Of a DNA stretch of 64,000 nt, positions 46,086 to 57,780 are shown one piece after another. Position 1 is the stretch's first letter. Each line of letters begins with the position of its first letter. Location: positions 449,501 through 513,500 of the forward strand of contig WAEK01000001.1 in assembly GCA_011634665.1 (NCBI GenBank), in the 5' to 3' direction. The notes below the pieces were generated by a model that saw only the letters and a program-made list of their open reading frames with translations, did not search any database and had not been told where the DNA came from. The translations under genes and the position numbers were made by a program. Origin of the DNA: Mortierella sp. BCC40632. Taxonomy: Eukaryota > Mortierellomycota > Mortierellomycetes > Mortierellales > Mortierellaceae.

Positions 46086-46459
46086 GGTTGCCACCCGGGT
46101 TCCGCCTCTCTTTTCTTCCGCCTCTTAACCATTCACCATCACACATCTCTGCCTCTTTTATCTCTTTTTCTCTTTTTCTATCTCTCCTTCTTTCAATCTC
46201 TCCTTCTCTCTCTTTCTTCTTTTCCTTTTCTCTCCCTCCCTCCCATCCTTACTCTCCTCCTCTCTTTTTCTCTAACTCTTCATCCTCCCGCACACTTCCC
46301 TTATCTCTCCCTCTCTCCCTCTTTAGACATCACCTCCGACTCACGACCCACACCTCTGCAACTCACACGCAGCGATCTCTGGCTCTCTTTCTCTCTCTCC
46401 ACATATCTCCGTCTCTCTCGCACTCCCTCTCCAACAAGCCTAACTACACCTGCAACGCC
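44043..46459. other. Intergenic region, leader of the following gene
   Basis: It holds a TG run (about 44434-44458), a T-run and (CT)n at about 44984-45056, and a long (CT)n tract at about 46026-46081. The last 400 bases before ATG 46460 are almost pure pyrimidine on the plus strand. No gene is supported. Confidence 0.5.
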
Positions 46460-49249
46460 ATGGCCATGATGTCGCAACGCTCCGACGACCGCCTTTCTGT
46501 CGATAGCGCCCGTCTCGGCCATGCTCCATTCTCCGGCCAACAACAACATAAACAATACCCAGAGCCTCCCCGTGCCGCTCATCCCACACCTCTGCACGAG
46601 TCATCCTCACCCCAATCGCTGACAAACGAAGGCAGCCCCGTCATGACGCGGCCCCGGTCACAGTCGCACACAGTCTACTCGACATACGTTCCTCCTCCTT
46701 TGTCGGCCTCCTCCTCGCGACCATCCAGCTTCACGGGCGGGGTCTCGTCTGCTCCAAGCAACAGCGGGCCTGTCCACGAGTCTGCATGCGGTACGTCTAG
46801 AAAGGGCCATGAATTATACATGCCATGAATAGGGAGACCTCCAAGGAAGCATCATGCATCTGCACGGCTAAAAATACGGAGAGGGTTGTTTGTTCCTGTT
46901 ATTAACGGCCTCTCCTCTCACTCACTCTCACTCACTCATCACTTTTCTCTCCTTTTCCTTCTCTCCCCAACAGACAACCCTGCTCGCTTCCAGAACTGGA
47001 GGACACCTGCCCACAAGTCCAAGCTCTCGATGCAGTACACACCCTCAGAAGAGAGCGATGATGAGTCGCCAAAGGCCGATATTAGACGCCGCTCTCGGTT
47101 CCTCTCGGGTACTCCTCTTGAGCTGAACAGGGACGGCGGAGAGAATATGCGTGGTAAAGCATTTAAAAAACTATTCTGCTTAATGAGTTTATGCGTGCTA
47201 AATGCGACAAGGAGGCGACGCATTCTGACCTGTCTTGTCTCTGTTTGATTAGCGCTCTCCAACCTGAGCATTAGTGAAATCCCCACTCGGTCTGCAACCC
47301 CGTCCCTGACAGACAGTCTTGACTCGGCTTCTATCAAGTCGGCCACCAAGAAAAGTAAGCACTACTTGCCCCTCTCCCTTTTCTTTTCCTTCTCATTTCC
47401 TTCTTTTTCTTACCTTCTCTCGATTCCGACTCACAATGCTTTGTTCACGCCTTACTTCATAGTTTCGCTGGGCAAGCGGATATCCAAGTTCTTTACAGGA
47501 GGAAGCAGCAGTGGTGGCACTGCGAAGTCTTCAAAGTCGTCATCATCATCGTCTCTTTCCTCGCCCAATACCCCGTCTATCGGCAAGGACGGTCAGCATG
47601 GCCATTACCAGCATGGGCCCTCCGACTCGACTTCCTCGCTCCACACCATTGACGAGGTCATGCTTCCACCGCGCGCTCACGCCATTTATCTCCACCAACG
47701 CTCGCACTCGACCCCGGACCAGATCGGAGGTGGCAGCAGTGACAGTCTAAACTCGATCCAGAATGTAAAAATGGAAGAGAACAGGTTAAGAAAGACAAGA
47801 GACAGTGGGTTTGAGGAGACTGATGGCAAGGGCCATCGCCGTTATTCGAGCTCGAACTCTGTCCCTCGGGTCTCAACTGGCTCGACACCTAGCTCACCAT
47901 CGCTCCATCCTCAGAAACACACCCAACACAACCCATCGCACCCACAATCCTCTCAGGCTAGCCGCCAGAGCATTGTCAGGAGCGAGCCCATGTATATAGA
48001 GCAACCACCCCACCATCCCCACCATTCTCATCTCCAGCACGGTCAACATTCCTCCGACTTTAGGCGTTCCAACCAAAACAATGCTTTGCTTTCCTCCTCC
48101 ACTCCTCAGCTCCGCGTCCTTCCCGAACGCGAGCACCAGAACCAGCGACACAGCTACGTGGGTCCTGAGCTGTCACTCAACAGTCCATTGAACCCACCTG
48201 TGATTCCACACACGCCGAGACGGAGCAGTACTCCTAGTGTCATGATCGAGCCTCTGATCTCTCGTGTGGACAGAGAAAAGTCGACCGTTTGTTTCCAAAC
48301 ACCCAACGTCCGAAAGGATGCCTTCCAGCGGGACACCCATCTCGACCCCGCTCTCGCCAGCCTTGTCGAGCAGCACCGACGGGATTATAAGACTAACCAT
48401 CGCCTTGGCGGCACGCCTGAGCCCTTCCAACAGCCATCCTCCCACAGAGGCCCTCCACACCAGTTTTCACCTCAATTACTTGGAACTTCGCCACGGATGA
48501 GGGCGTCTACCTATATGGATGATCATTCTCCGCCTGTGATGATGGCTGCACGGGATCCGACAGCGCGTCGAGATTCGAATGGATCACAACATCTGTTCCT
48601 GCCTCACCCATCCAGTCCTGGTCTATTGCCTCATTCGACCAGTCCAGGTCTGTTGCCCCACTCAACGAGTCCGGGTCTGTTGCCCCGTTCATCCAGTCCA
48701 GGCTTGATGGCACATCCATCAAGTCCTGGTCTGCATGCGATCGATATCCAAAACAAGCGATTGTCGACGAGTAGCCAACATCTTCCACAGTTCACGCCTC
48801 CTCATCAGAGAACGTCGCCTAAGCGTCAGCTCTCGGCGGGTTACTTTCCTGAGCAACTTCAGCAGCAATATCATCAACAACCCTTGGTTGCTCCACAAAT
48901 GGCGACAGCGTCTCCTTATTCGAGTCCAAGCTTGGGACCTGTGGGTATGCATTCAGAAGGCTCTGCGCAACAACATCAACAATTGGAACAACTTCAACAG
49001 ATCCGATTTCAACAACAGCATCTTTTGCTTCAACAACAACAGCACCTTCAACAACAATTGCAACAGACGCGTGCAGCTGTGACGGGGGCAACGACGACTG
49101 TGTCACCCTTGGTGTTGGCCCCGACCTTGCATTTGCCTCCACCTCAGCAACAACATCAACAAATCCCGATTGTGGCCTATACGACGCCTGCGGCCGCTCC
49201 AAGAGCGAGTGTCCTTGTATATCCTGCTACGGCGGCTGGCCATTACTAG
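46460..49249 (+). CDS. Ser/Pro/Gln-rich protein of unknown function
   Basis: Four exons (46460-46790, 46974-47153, 47253-47354, 47463-49249) give 799 residues with canonical GT-AG introns of 99-183 bp. Nearly all of it is low-complexity. There is a conserved-looking block with basic and acidic residues at about 110-200 (NPARFQNWRTPAHKSKLSMQ onward; LSNLSISEIPTRSATPSL; GKRISKFFTGG). A tandem repeat of about 10 residues, SPGLLPHSTS, lies at about 585-625, and a Gln-rich tract at about 690-765. No catalytic or membrane domain is visible. It could be a scaffold or regulatory protein with many phosphorylatable Ser-Pro sites. Family not recognised. Confidence 0.75.
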
Positions 49250-49367
49250 GGAGTTGAAAGTAAACGTTAAAAAAATACACTATAGAGAACTCGAATAATT
49301 AAACCATTTTACTTTCCTTTTTTATTATTATTATTATTCTTTAAAGGAGAGATAGAGTAGAATTTAG

Positions 49368-49412
<45 letters not shown>

Positions 49413-49990
49413 TGTGTACAAAAAGAAAGTGGACATGTGTCTAATGCAGGTCTTTTTTAGTTTCTTTCTTTGGACTTGAGGTTACTGTCATCGGATCATC
49501 CTCCTTTCCACTCGGGTCCCTGGGAAGATCAGGTCATGGTCTTGAGGACATATCAAAGGGTTTTGTACTGAAGATCCGTAAATAGCTGAGGGAGAGAGAG
49601 AGAATGGAAGAGAGAGAAAGAGGAAGGCTGACCGGTACATGGATAGCTACTAGCACTGGAACGCTCTCTTCTCTCCGACAAGCATTGGTATCTTTTTTTT
49701 TTCTCCTCGGATAATCGAGATCGATATTATATTATTCACAGAAAAAGAAAAAAAAAATAGGAAAGGAAAGAGACCTATACATACTAAATATAACGTAGCG
49801 CAGAGGCCAAGGAGGAGCAGGGGAAAGAGAAAGCGAAGGAGAGAGGAAAAGGAAGGGGGGAGTATTCTGCGCAAATATGAGGTCGATCACGATGGGCCAA
49901 CTCGTCGCACAGTGCAAAGGATGGTATTATGGACAAGTAGGAAGAAGGAAAGAAGGAAAGCAAAGCCTATCGAGAATCAGCAGACCCCGA
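49250..49990. other. Region between convergent genes
   Basis: It contains a GA microsatellite at about 49370-49408 and A/T runs. It provides the 3' flanks of both neighbours. No gene seen. Confidence 0.5.
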
Positions 49991-51319
49991 TCACTTTGAT
50001 CCTCGTTCTTGACTAACAAGGGTCTGTGGATTCCGGGCTGCCGAACCAGTGTTGGCATAGTCGCCAGACTCGATCTTATTATACCGATCGTAAGCCGCTC
50101 CAGAGGAACCTTGGCCATCGGCTGCAGACGACGCGTCCCTTAACAATGGAGATGGCGAGTGACCACCACCTACAGACGATGGAGGCACTTGTTGATACGT
50201 TGCAGGTGAGGCCGCCGTGGAATGCGTCATCGATGGCGAATCTACGCCTGTGGTCGGTGGTGCTCCTGCAACAGCAGCACCTGAATAGTGATAGTTCGGG
50301 TCTCCACCTGCAGCACTTCCACCACCATAATAGCCTACGGGCGGCAATGACGCTTGACCCTCGTATTGTTGTTGATGATAATATGGATCATATGGATTAT
50401 ATGGGTCCTGATAACCGCCGTACGGTACATGCTGGGAATATCCACCATGTTGTTGTTGCTGTGCCGAGTAATCATACCCATCATATCCAACTTCGTCTCC
50501 ATACCGTTGTCCACCTCCAGCTCCTCCAATCGCGCTCATCTCCACGTTCGATGGTCGACCTGTCGATCCACCTCCTTGGGAAGGTCGAGGATTGCCGCCA
50601 CTAGTCGCTGCGCCGCCCGTTGATTTTGATGCACCCAAGACGTGTTGCACCTCATCTTGACCCGCACCATTCTGGTCCAAGATCAAGTCAAGACGTCTTT
50701 GTCGTTCACGGTTCCGCTTCCGACGTCGCATCACAAAAACTCCAACCAGGAACGCGATCACAAGCACACCTGCGATCGCGCCAATCACGGGGCCGATAAT
50801 GGACTTGTTGGAGGAACCAGTTTGGTTGTTATTGCCTCCATCGGTGATGGCACCATTGTTCAAATTGCCATTGTTACCACCGTTATTGCCATTGTTGCCA
50901 CTACCACTGTTGCCGTTACCATTGTTGCCGTTACCATTGTTGCCGTTACCACCGTTAGTGGGCTTAGGATTATTGCCACCGTTGCCACGACTTGTGGACC
51001 GAGTTGGTCGAGGACCGTTCGAGGACCGCGGGTTGGTGGGATCAGGGCTGGGATCAGGACCAGGATCCGGACCAGGATCTGGGCCAGGATCTGGACCTGG
51101 ACCTGGACCCGGGCTATCGGAAGTCTTTGGTGGCGGGTTTTGGGTTGTAGGTGGGGGTGGATTGGAAGGGTTGGTGGTTACTGGTGGGTCTGGATGAGGG
51201 GTCGTGACGGGAGGTTCTGCACTAGTGGCGGGGGGAGGCTGTTCGGATGTGGCGGATGCTGGTGGGTTGGGGTCGGGAGGATTGTTGGTGAAAATGAGCG
51301 AAGGTAGTATACCGGCCAT
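49991..51319 (-). CDS. Single-pass membrane protein, Mid2-like architecture
   Basis: This single-exon gene of 442 residues is on the minus strand. The first 170 residues are Pro/Thr/Ser-rich, then a PGPDPG repeat (about 70-95), then an Asn/Gly repeat of NGNNGN type (about 110-165). One strong transmembrane helix at about 178-201 (IIGPVIGAIAGVLVIAFLVG) is followed by a stop-transfer MRRRKRNRERQRR. The cytoplasmic tail is Tyr/Gly/Gln-rich, with YDGYDY and YNPYDPYY motifs. A Ser/Thr/Pro-rich ectodomain, one TM helix and a basic juxtamembrane stretch is the layout of fungal cell-wall stress sensors such as Mid2. No clear cleavable signal peptide follows the start (MAGILPSLIF), so topology is inferred. 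Confidence 0.72.
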   Translation of the reverse strand: MAGILPSLIFTNNPPDPNPPASATSEQPPPATSAEPPVTTPHPDPPVTTNPSNPPPPTTQNPPPKTSDSPGPGPGPDPGPDPGPDPGPDPSPDPTNPRSSNGPRPTRSTSRGNGGNNPKPTNGGNGNNGNGNNGNGNSGSGNNGNNGGNNGNLNNGAITDGGNNNQTGSSNKSIIGPVIGAIAGVLVIAFLVGVFVMRRRKRNRERQRRLDLILDQNGAGQDEVQHVLGASKSTGGAATSGGNPRPSQGGGSTGRPSNVEMSAIGGAGGGQRYGDEVGYDGYDYSAQQQQHGGYSQHVPYGGYQDPYNPYDPYYHQQQYEGQASLPPVGYYGGGSAAGGDPNYHYSGAAVAGAPPTTGVDSPSMTHSTAASPATYQQVPPSSVGGGHSPSPLLRDASSAADGQGSSGAAYDRYNKIESGDYANTGSAARNPQTLVSQERGSK

Positions 51320-54300
51320 GGCTGTTTGAAGTATGAGTGGAGTGTATATGAGGGCGGGTGAAGGATACGTGGATAGTTACTATTGTACAGAAGAGAAAGA
51401 CGGCGAGGGGGGGGGGTTAGTCCACTTGTAGCGATGAGGAAGTGGAAATAAGACGTGAAGCGAGAAGGAGAAGGAGAGAGAAGAGAGAAAGAGAAGAGAG
51501 AAAGAGAAGAGAGAAAGAGAGGGAAAAAAAAAAAGTCGAGATGCAGAACTAGAAACAACAACAGACAGTAAAGAGGAGGCACCGCAACCTTGGCAGCTCA
51601 GACAAGCGGAGCAGTGTGCGGTTATTGCGCCGAGCGGGAGAGAAATTGAGAGAATGAGAGGAGGAGGCTGCATTGCATAGATTAGTCCATCGGTACACTT
51701 GTTGTACTGGACAAAAAGGCGAATCGAAATAGCCCGCTTCGAACAATCCGTCCGTGACTCTGCCCTGACTGTCGAGCGAGCATGGACCACGCCTGTCTTT
51801 CCTCTCCTTCATGCCATCAAGACTCGCCTCAGAGGCGACAAAAGGATCAGGGGCGGACGAGATGTGGGGAGGAAGAAGAGGGAGGGGGGGGGGGTCGGAG
51901 GAAGGAAAGAAGGGGAGGTATCAAGCAGGCAAAATTGGAGAGATAGGATGGACAGAATAATCGAGCACGTTCTCGCTGGTTGGCTCGTTCTCTCGTTCTT
52001 TGCTCTTTGTCATTCTCTCTCTCTCTCTCTCTTCTTTTTTTAAAAGCCAGGCGGGATATGATTGAGGTGGATTGAACCGTGAAGGTAAGGATACAGCGGA
52101 AATGTCGAAAGGGGGTGTGTTGGATGAGGTTTAAAAATACAGCGGGTCAGCAATGTGCGCGAATGCGTCAGGGTAGTAGAGGAGGCAAGAGGAAAAAAAA
52201 AAAAAAAAAAAAGGACTGACGAGCACTGCCATTCGTCCCTATTATCCATCTTTTTACAGTGTTCCCCTCCCACCCCCGTCTCCTTCTCCCGGGTGATCAT
52301 GATAAGAAAGAATCGCCCTGGTGGGTGTTTCTTATAGTGTTCTTTCTTCTTTCCTCCCGATCTAACCACGGGTGAGGTTGAAGGAAGAGGTTGTTGGACT
52401 AAAGAGTGCATGTGGTGGGATATGGATGCGTCGGTCGATCAACAATTGCATGCAAGGCAAACTGAGTACGGGCTCGAAACCAAGGTGCCTTCGCATGGTA
52501 AAAGAGAGAGAGAGAGAGAGAGAGATGCAAGAGGCGGTGGGTGATCGACAATATAACGAGTGGCCGAAAGTTTGTTGACCGCACGTCTTTGCCTCTCTGA
52601 AAAGAGGATAGAGGGGCGGGTGTGGATGCAGAACGACTATGAAGTAGTGCTAGTGGGATGGATGCATACATAGGAGGTCGTCAATTTGTTTGAGGATGTC
52701 GTTGACGAAGAGTGAAAAAGGACCGTTAGGTGGATGATGTGGTTGTCGAGTCGAAGTGCGGCTGTCGTGGCGATGATGGGAAGGGACAACAGGCGCTAGT
52801 GTGAATGAGAGCGGAGAGGGGAAAGAGAGAGGAAAAAAAAAGAAAGAGAGAAAGAGAGAAAGAGAAGAGAGAAGAAAGAGAAAGAGGAAGAAAAAATGAA
52901 GGACATTAATGTAGAGTAGCCGCAAGTACTTTGTTCCCAGCTCCGCTTTGGGTGAGATCCCTGGACATTGAGGGCTTGCACCAGAACAGAAGCGTGGCCG
53001 CGAACCCTCTCACTGTCCCCTTCTGTCTGCTGCCCTTCAGCGGGTCTGCTCGCTTCTACCTCCTGCATTGTCTCCCTGTTTTTCATAACCTGAACCCGAT
53101 GCTTAACCCCTCTCTTTCTTTCCTCCTTTCATCCTCCATTCCCCATGCTCCCCAATATGTTGCGGAGGATAAGACACCGTGTCCACCGAATGTCCAGCGT
53201 CTGGGTTATTTTTACCCGCCCATCCGTCGGTGCGCACATGCATTGAGGAGACAAAGAGACGCATTCGAGAGAGAGAAAGAGAGAAAAAGAGAAAAAAGGG
53301 TCTATCCAACAACAGCAACAGCAACACTACGAAAGGTCGCAGGTCATTGTGTCTACAGATCTACCTGCTGCCCTTGCATGACCACATAACAAAGCAATTC
53401 ATCCGCAAGAGGCCCGGCCACATTGCACAGAAGAAGGACTGCCACTCTTGTTCCTTCTTCTCGCCCCACTCTCTCTCCTTCCTCCTCACCTCTTACCTAG
53501 TCTTTTTGCGTGCACCAGGCTGTTGTAGCCGAGTCATTGAGGGAAGAGAGGGTCACGGGCCTTGAGCGTCGGCCTTTTGTCCATCCGAAACGAGGCGGGT
53601 CGCTAATTAATGGCAATAATTGCATACTTTCTCTCTCACACCAGACATCCCCTGTACCTCAACCCCTGCCTAGGCGGAGGTGTTGGACCTGCCAGCCATT
53701 GGCCAGTCTGACAGAGCGGAGAGGACAAGCATCAAGCCCTGTCAGGGAGCAAAGGGACCCATGTATCGGACGATCTGCGCCACATGTCCGGGCCTTGGAA
53801 TGAGTGAATCGGGGGAACAGCTCAGGGTGCAAGGGTTCCATGTGCTGGGGAAAGGAGGTACCGGGTCATCTTTTGTCACAAGGCCAATGCGCAGACTACG
53901 ACCAGGTCCTGACCCAGGCCCAGGGGCTCCTGAGTTCATGCTCGTGCAGCGCCACAGCATTTTCCGTTTTTGGAGGATGGCAAACAGTATCTCAGATTCT
54001 CAGTCATCGGAAACGATAGGTGGGACTGCTTACACGAAGGAGGAAGGAAGAAGAGATATGTAAAAGTCAGGGGGTGGGGGTTGTCTAGGAGGATGGGTTA
54101 GGGTAGACTAGGAAAGTGTAGGTTGTGTGACGGAAGCGGGCGGTCATTGCCACGCGAAAACTCGGGACGCAGGGATAGAGCAGATCTTGGCAGAGGAGGC
54201 AGACAAGTGCAGACAAAGCATGTAGGGCAAGCTCAGCAGCACAGGGACATGACTTGGAGGCACAAGTCAGCGTACGCCAACCAGCGGGCGGATGAATCAC

Positions 54301-54368
54301 CGAGCTGACTCTGCTGAGCCATCGAGAAACCTTCTTTCTTTCTTCTCCACTGGTTATGGTCATCGTGC

Positions 54369-54414
<46 letters not shown>

Positions 54415-54662
54415 AAGAAAGACCTTCTCTGTCCACCTAATCTCTCCACTCTCCATTCCACTCCTTCCATCCTCATCCACTCTCTTCTCCTCCACCCCCT
54501 TTTTTTTTTTTTTTTTTTTTTTTTACTCCCCACTCCCCCCCCCCCCCATCGCCGTTGCGATCCTATTGCTTTGTCTAATCCTTCAACGATCCCTCATCTC
54601 TCCCCCTTACCTACACATTTCTCTCACATCTCTCCCACGGTCACTCGCCTCTGATCAGATCC
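51320..54662. other. Long intergenic region between divergent genes
   Basis: It contains many GA/CT tracts (51470-51520, 52016-52040, 52503-52525, 54368-54410) and homopolymers (52193-52212, 54500-54524, a C-run at about 54535-54547). I find no open frame with protein-like character. It probably holds two long promoters and leaders. Confidence 0.5.
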
Positions 54663-56044
54663 ATGTCAAGCTCATCATTGCAAGCCCCTACTGCTCCGGC
54701 ACTCGCTGCCGTCGCTGCCGCAGCATCACAGACTCAGACCGAGGCCAGAAAGCCCTCGGCCTTGCTTGGCTTTATGGCTGGAGGCATTGCCGCCTGCGGT
54801 GCCGTTACGATCACTAATCCTGCCGAGGTAAGTCCACTTTATTTGCTAGATTCTCCTTTTTGTCGATTCAAGTATAGAGGAGAGAGAGAGAGAAGGCGAA
54901 AGGGAGAAGGACTAGGCAGTGTCCAAAAGAAGTGTGGCATGTTGAAAGCATGCAACCCTTTTTTTTTTCCTTCTTTCTTGCGCTGCGTTGCTGCGCTGGA
55001 CAAGGTCTCGACAACGGTTCGACAGAACAACTTGACCACACGCACAATAACCAACCACTCTGTCCTGTCAGCAGCAGCAGCGAAGGAAGAAGGTTACTCA
55101 AAAGAGCAAACATCCCCTCTTCTCCCCGGATAAACGTTCTCACCCTTTCCTCCCCTCCCCCAACGTTGTTCTCTCCTCCCCAATGTTCTGCCACTCTAGG
55201 TCATCAAGACAAGGCTACAGCTGCAAGGCGAATTGATGCGCCAGGCGCCAGGAACGACCAGGATCTACACTAACTTTGCTCAGGCCTTTGTCCACATTGC
55301 CAAGCATGAAGGCATCCGAGGTCTTCAGCGCGGCCTCGGCTGTGCATACATGTATCAGATTATGATGAATGGAACACGGCTCGGTCTCTACGACCCGATC
55401 AAGCACTCCATCCATACGACCTTTAACATGGATCCTACTCGGAATAACAACATGATCAACATTGCTGCAGGTGGAACAGGAGGTGTGTTGTCTGCTGCCT
55501 TGGCCTCACCCTTGTTTTTGGTCAAGACCCGGTTACAGTCCTACTCTTCTCACGAAGCAACCCGTGTTGGACATCAACATCATTACCGACACACGTTTGC
55601 TGCATTGGCATCCATCTACCGGACCGAGGGCTTGCGGGGTATCTATCGAGGTGTGGATGCATCGATGCTCCGAACTGGCGCAGGATCTTCGGTCCAATTG
55701 CCATTGTACGATCTGGTGAAGCAAAAGCTAATCAAGGTCGGCGGACTTGACAACGGTGCACTCTGTCACGGCTTGAGTTCGTTGATTTCGGGATTCTTTT
55801 TGTGTATTGTTATGAATCCATTCGATATCATCTCAACCCGTATGTTCAACCAGGCTCCTGACCCCGTCACGGGTAAGGGTGGTATGCTCTACAAGAACCC
55901 CGCCGACTGTTTGGTCAAGACGATCCGTGCAGAGGGCATTCCAGCTCTTTACAAGGGATTCACAGCTCACTACCTTCGCATCGGGTAAGAATAGGTTGTC
56001 ACGGAGCCATTTTTTTCTTCTTCTTTTCTTTTTTCTTTTTTTTT

Positions 56045-56079
<35 letters not shown>

Positions 56080-56202
56080 TACTCAATACTGACAGTGCTC
56101 TCTTTGGACTCTGTATTGTTGGAAAATAGACCCCATACCGTCTTTACGTTTGTGTTCATGGAGCAGGTCAAGCGTATCTTTGATCGGTTGTCACTCAACT
56201 AA
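54663..56202 (+). CDS. OAC1: Mitochondrial oxaloacetate carrier, OAC1-like (SLC25 family)
   Basis: Three exons (54663-54827, 55200-55984, 56130-56202) give 340 residues; yeast Oac1 has 324. The three SLC25 repeats each carry a recognisable signature: NPAEVIKTRLQLQGEL at the first intron, SPLFLVKTRLQSY in the second, and NPFDIISTRMFNQ in the third. The SPLFLVKTR form and the first-repeat context (AGGIAACGAVTITNP; GLQRGLGCAYMYQIMMNG) are typical of the OAC1/SLC25A34-35 branch, which moves oxaloacetate, sulfate and related anions across the inner mitochondrial membrane. The second intron contains a T-run of more than 30 bases. The N-terminal 35 residues are Ala/Ser-rich. Confidence 0.92.
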
Positions 56203-56723
56203 GAAAACACTAGATGCATCGTGGACACCAGGATTTCGTGAGGCGCCTGCAGAATGCACCCATCCCCATCCCCCTTTTCTTTCTTTCTTTCTCTCTCTCT
56301 CTCCTTCCTTCGTTATATATATATATTCATTTTATTTATTGGCAGCCCCCCATTCGAGAGAAAGAAGAAACACTGGTGCTTTAGCGAACCCTCATGAGCA
56401 AGAAATACTGTATACCCACCATTAGACAGTAAAAAGAAGAAAGAGACAGAAAAGAAACTGACCCCTTCTTCTCTATATTAAAGTCAAAAAAAAAAAAAAA
56501 AAAACTTGGAGCCTGGGATTCGTTTTCGTGACATTCAGTCAGGCTCTATCATTTGTGGATTCAATAGGCATTCGGGAGCCACCATGCAAAGAGTATCACA
56601 ATTCCGTCTTCTAGCAAGTCGCTCCGTGATCTGAGCTTAGGTTGATGGGATTCGAAAAAAAAAGTCCAAGAGCAGCTTGACCTGAAATGTCTCACTAAGA
56701 AAGGAAAAAGCGCATCTTCAGCC
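56203..56723. other. 3' flank of the carrier gene
   Basis: It holds a (TA)n stretch near 56315 and A/T runs. No gene seen. Confidence 0.5.
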
Positions 56724-56866
56724 TTTTTTTTTTTTTTTTTTTAAAAAAAATATATTCTTTTTACAAACAATCCATTTCTACCGATGACAAAAAAAAAAAA
56801 AAAAAAAAATGTAGGCAAAGCACTAAACTAAACCAGTCCGAGTCACTACTTTACGGCGAGTCCTCC
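56724..56866 (-). repeat. LINE 3' end, older copy
   Basis: On the minus strand this ends in an A-tail (T-run 56724-56742 on the plus strand). It is clearly related to the 3' end of the LINE at 57596-60391: both contain a GTTTAGTTTAGT block, a CCTACAT block and an AAACAGATTGTT-like stretch in the same order. It is more diverged and the hairpin seen in the other copy is lost. How far the element extends to the right is unclear. Confidence 0.6.
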
Positions 56867-57322
56867 CTTTAAGCCTTTAAGTACGGAGTCTTCCTTACCC
56901 TTCCTACAATACTCTATCTAACTCTAACTCAACAGAGCAGACAAGCTGGTGAACGACAGATGTTACATTCCCCGTCCCCTGTTCCAAAGCCAGAGTACTT
57001 GAGTCAGGGCAAGACACAGAGGACCAACAAAAACCCTATGAAAACGTGGAGAAAGTCGATATCATCATTCTACTAGATGAGTAGAAGACCTGAAGCACCG
57101 CGGATGAAATTTAGATTCTTTGTAATCGAGCCAACGGACGCATCCTCGTCAGGTAATACCTAAGACAAGAAAGGGGTGAGGGGAAAGAGGACTGAGGAAC
57201 TATTGAGGAAAGGAAAAGGGAGGAACACAACTGCCAGGGAAGGCATGCCAAAGGCAACATTAGAGTCGGGGCAGGGAGGTCAAAGGAGAGGGGGGTCAGG
57301 GAGTGGTGAGAGCGGTTCCCAA

Positions 57323-57493
57323 TCAAAACAGATCGAGGTCATCAGCCTGTCGGATATCTGGAGGCATGTAATCTCCGGTCATGGATGGGTTAGGATTAAT
57401 ACCATAAGTGGGCCACGCCGCACCAAAGACTACTTTCTCCTTGACCACAACAATGTGGAGAGGATAGACTAGGCGGCCTTTGCCTCTATACGA
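57323..57493 (-). pseudogene. Coding-like C-terminal fragment, identity unknown
   Basis: On the minus strand an open segment without an early ATG reads as protein and ends at TGA 57325-57323. It includes VVFGAAWPTYGINPNPSMTG and ends PPDIRQADDLDLF. An acceptor-like TTTCAG lies just upstream near 57505. It may be the last exon of a gene separated from its 5' part by retroelement insertion, or part of the older LINE copy. No family is recognised. Confidence 0.3.
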
Positions 57494-57578
57494 CTATTCC
57501 TCTGAAACAGATCGTAAAAAAAAAAAAAAAAGGCGCCGATTGCGTCTTTGGCAAACAGTCAGTTTTCTACTCGAATAA

Positions 57579-57595
57579 ATGTGCAGGTAGAAGTT
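57579..57595. repeat. Target-site duplication, left copy
   Basis: The 17 bases ATGTGCAGGTAGAAGTT are repeated exactly at 60392-60408. They abut the T-run that is the poly(A) tail of the minus-strand LINE. Confidence 0.85.
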
Positions 57596-57780
57596 TTTTT
57601 TTTTATAACAATCTGTTTCTGCTGGAAATAGCTATGTAGGCTAAGACTAAACTAAACTAGCCACAGTCACCGCTCTGCGGTGGCAGTCCTCCATAATACC
57701 ATAACAGCTCACGTTGCCGAAGCCCCGCGCAACGATTGCCGCCTTTTTCAAGACGATTAAAAGGTTGAAAAAACAGACTG

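Noticed and set aside
54096..54107. GGGTTAGGGTA resembling a telomere repeat or telomerase RNA template
   Set aside because: A single 1.5-unit match with no supporting RNA structure or array.
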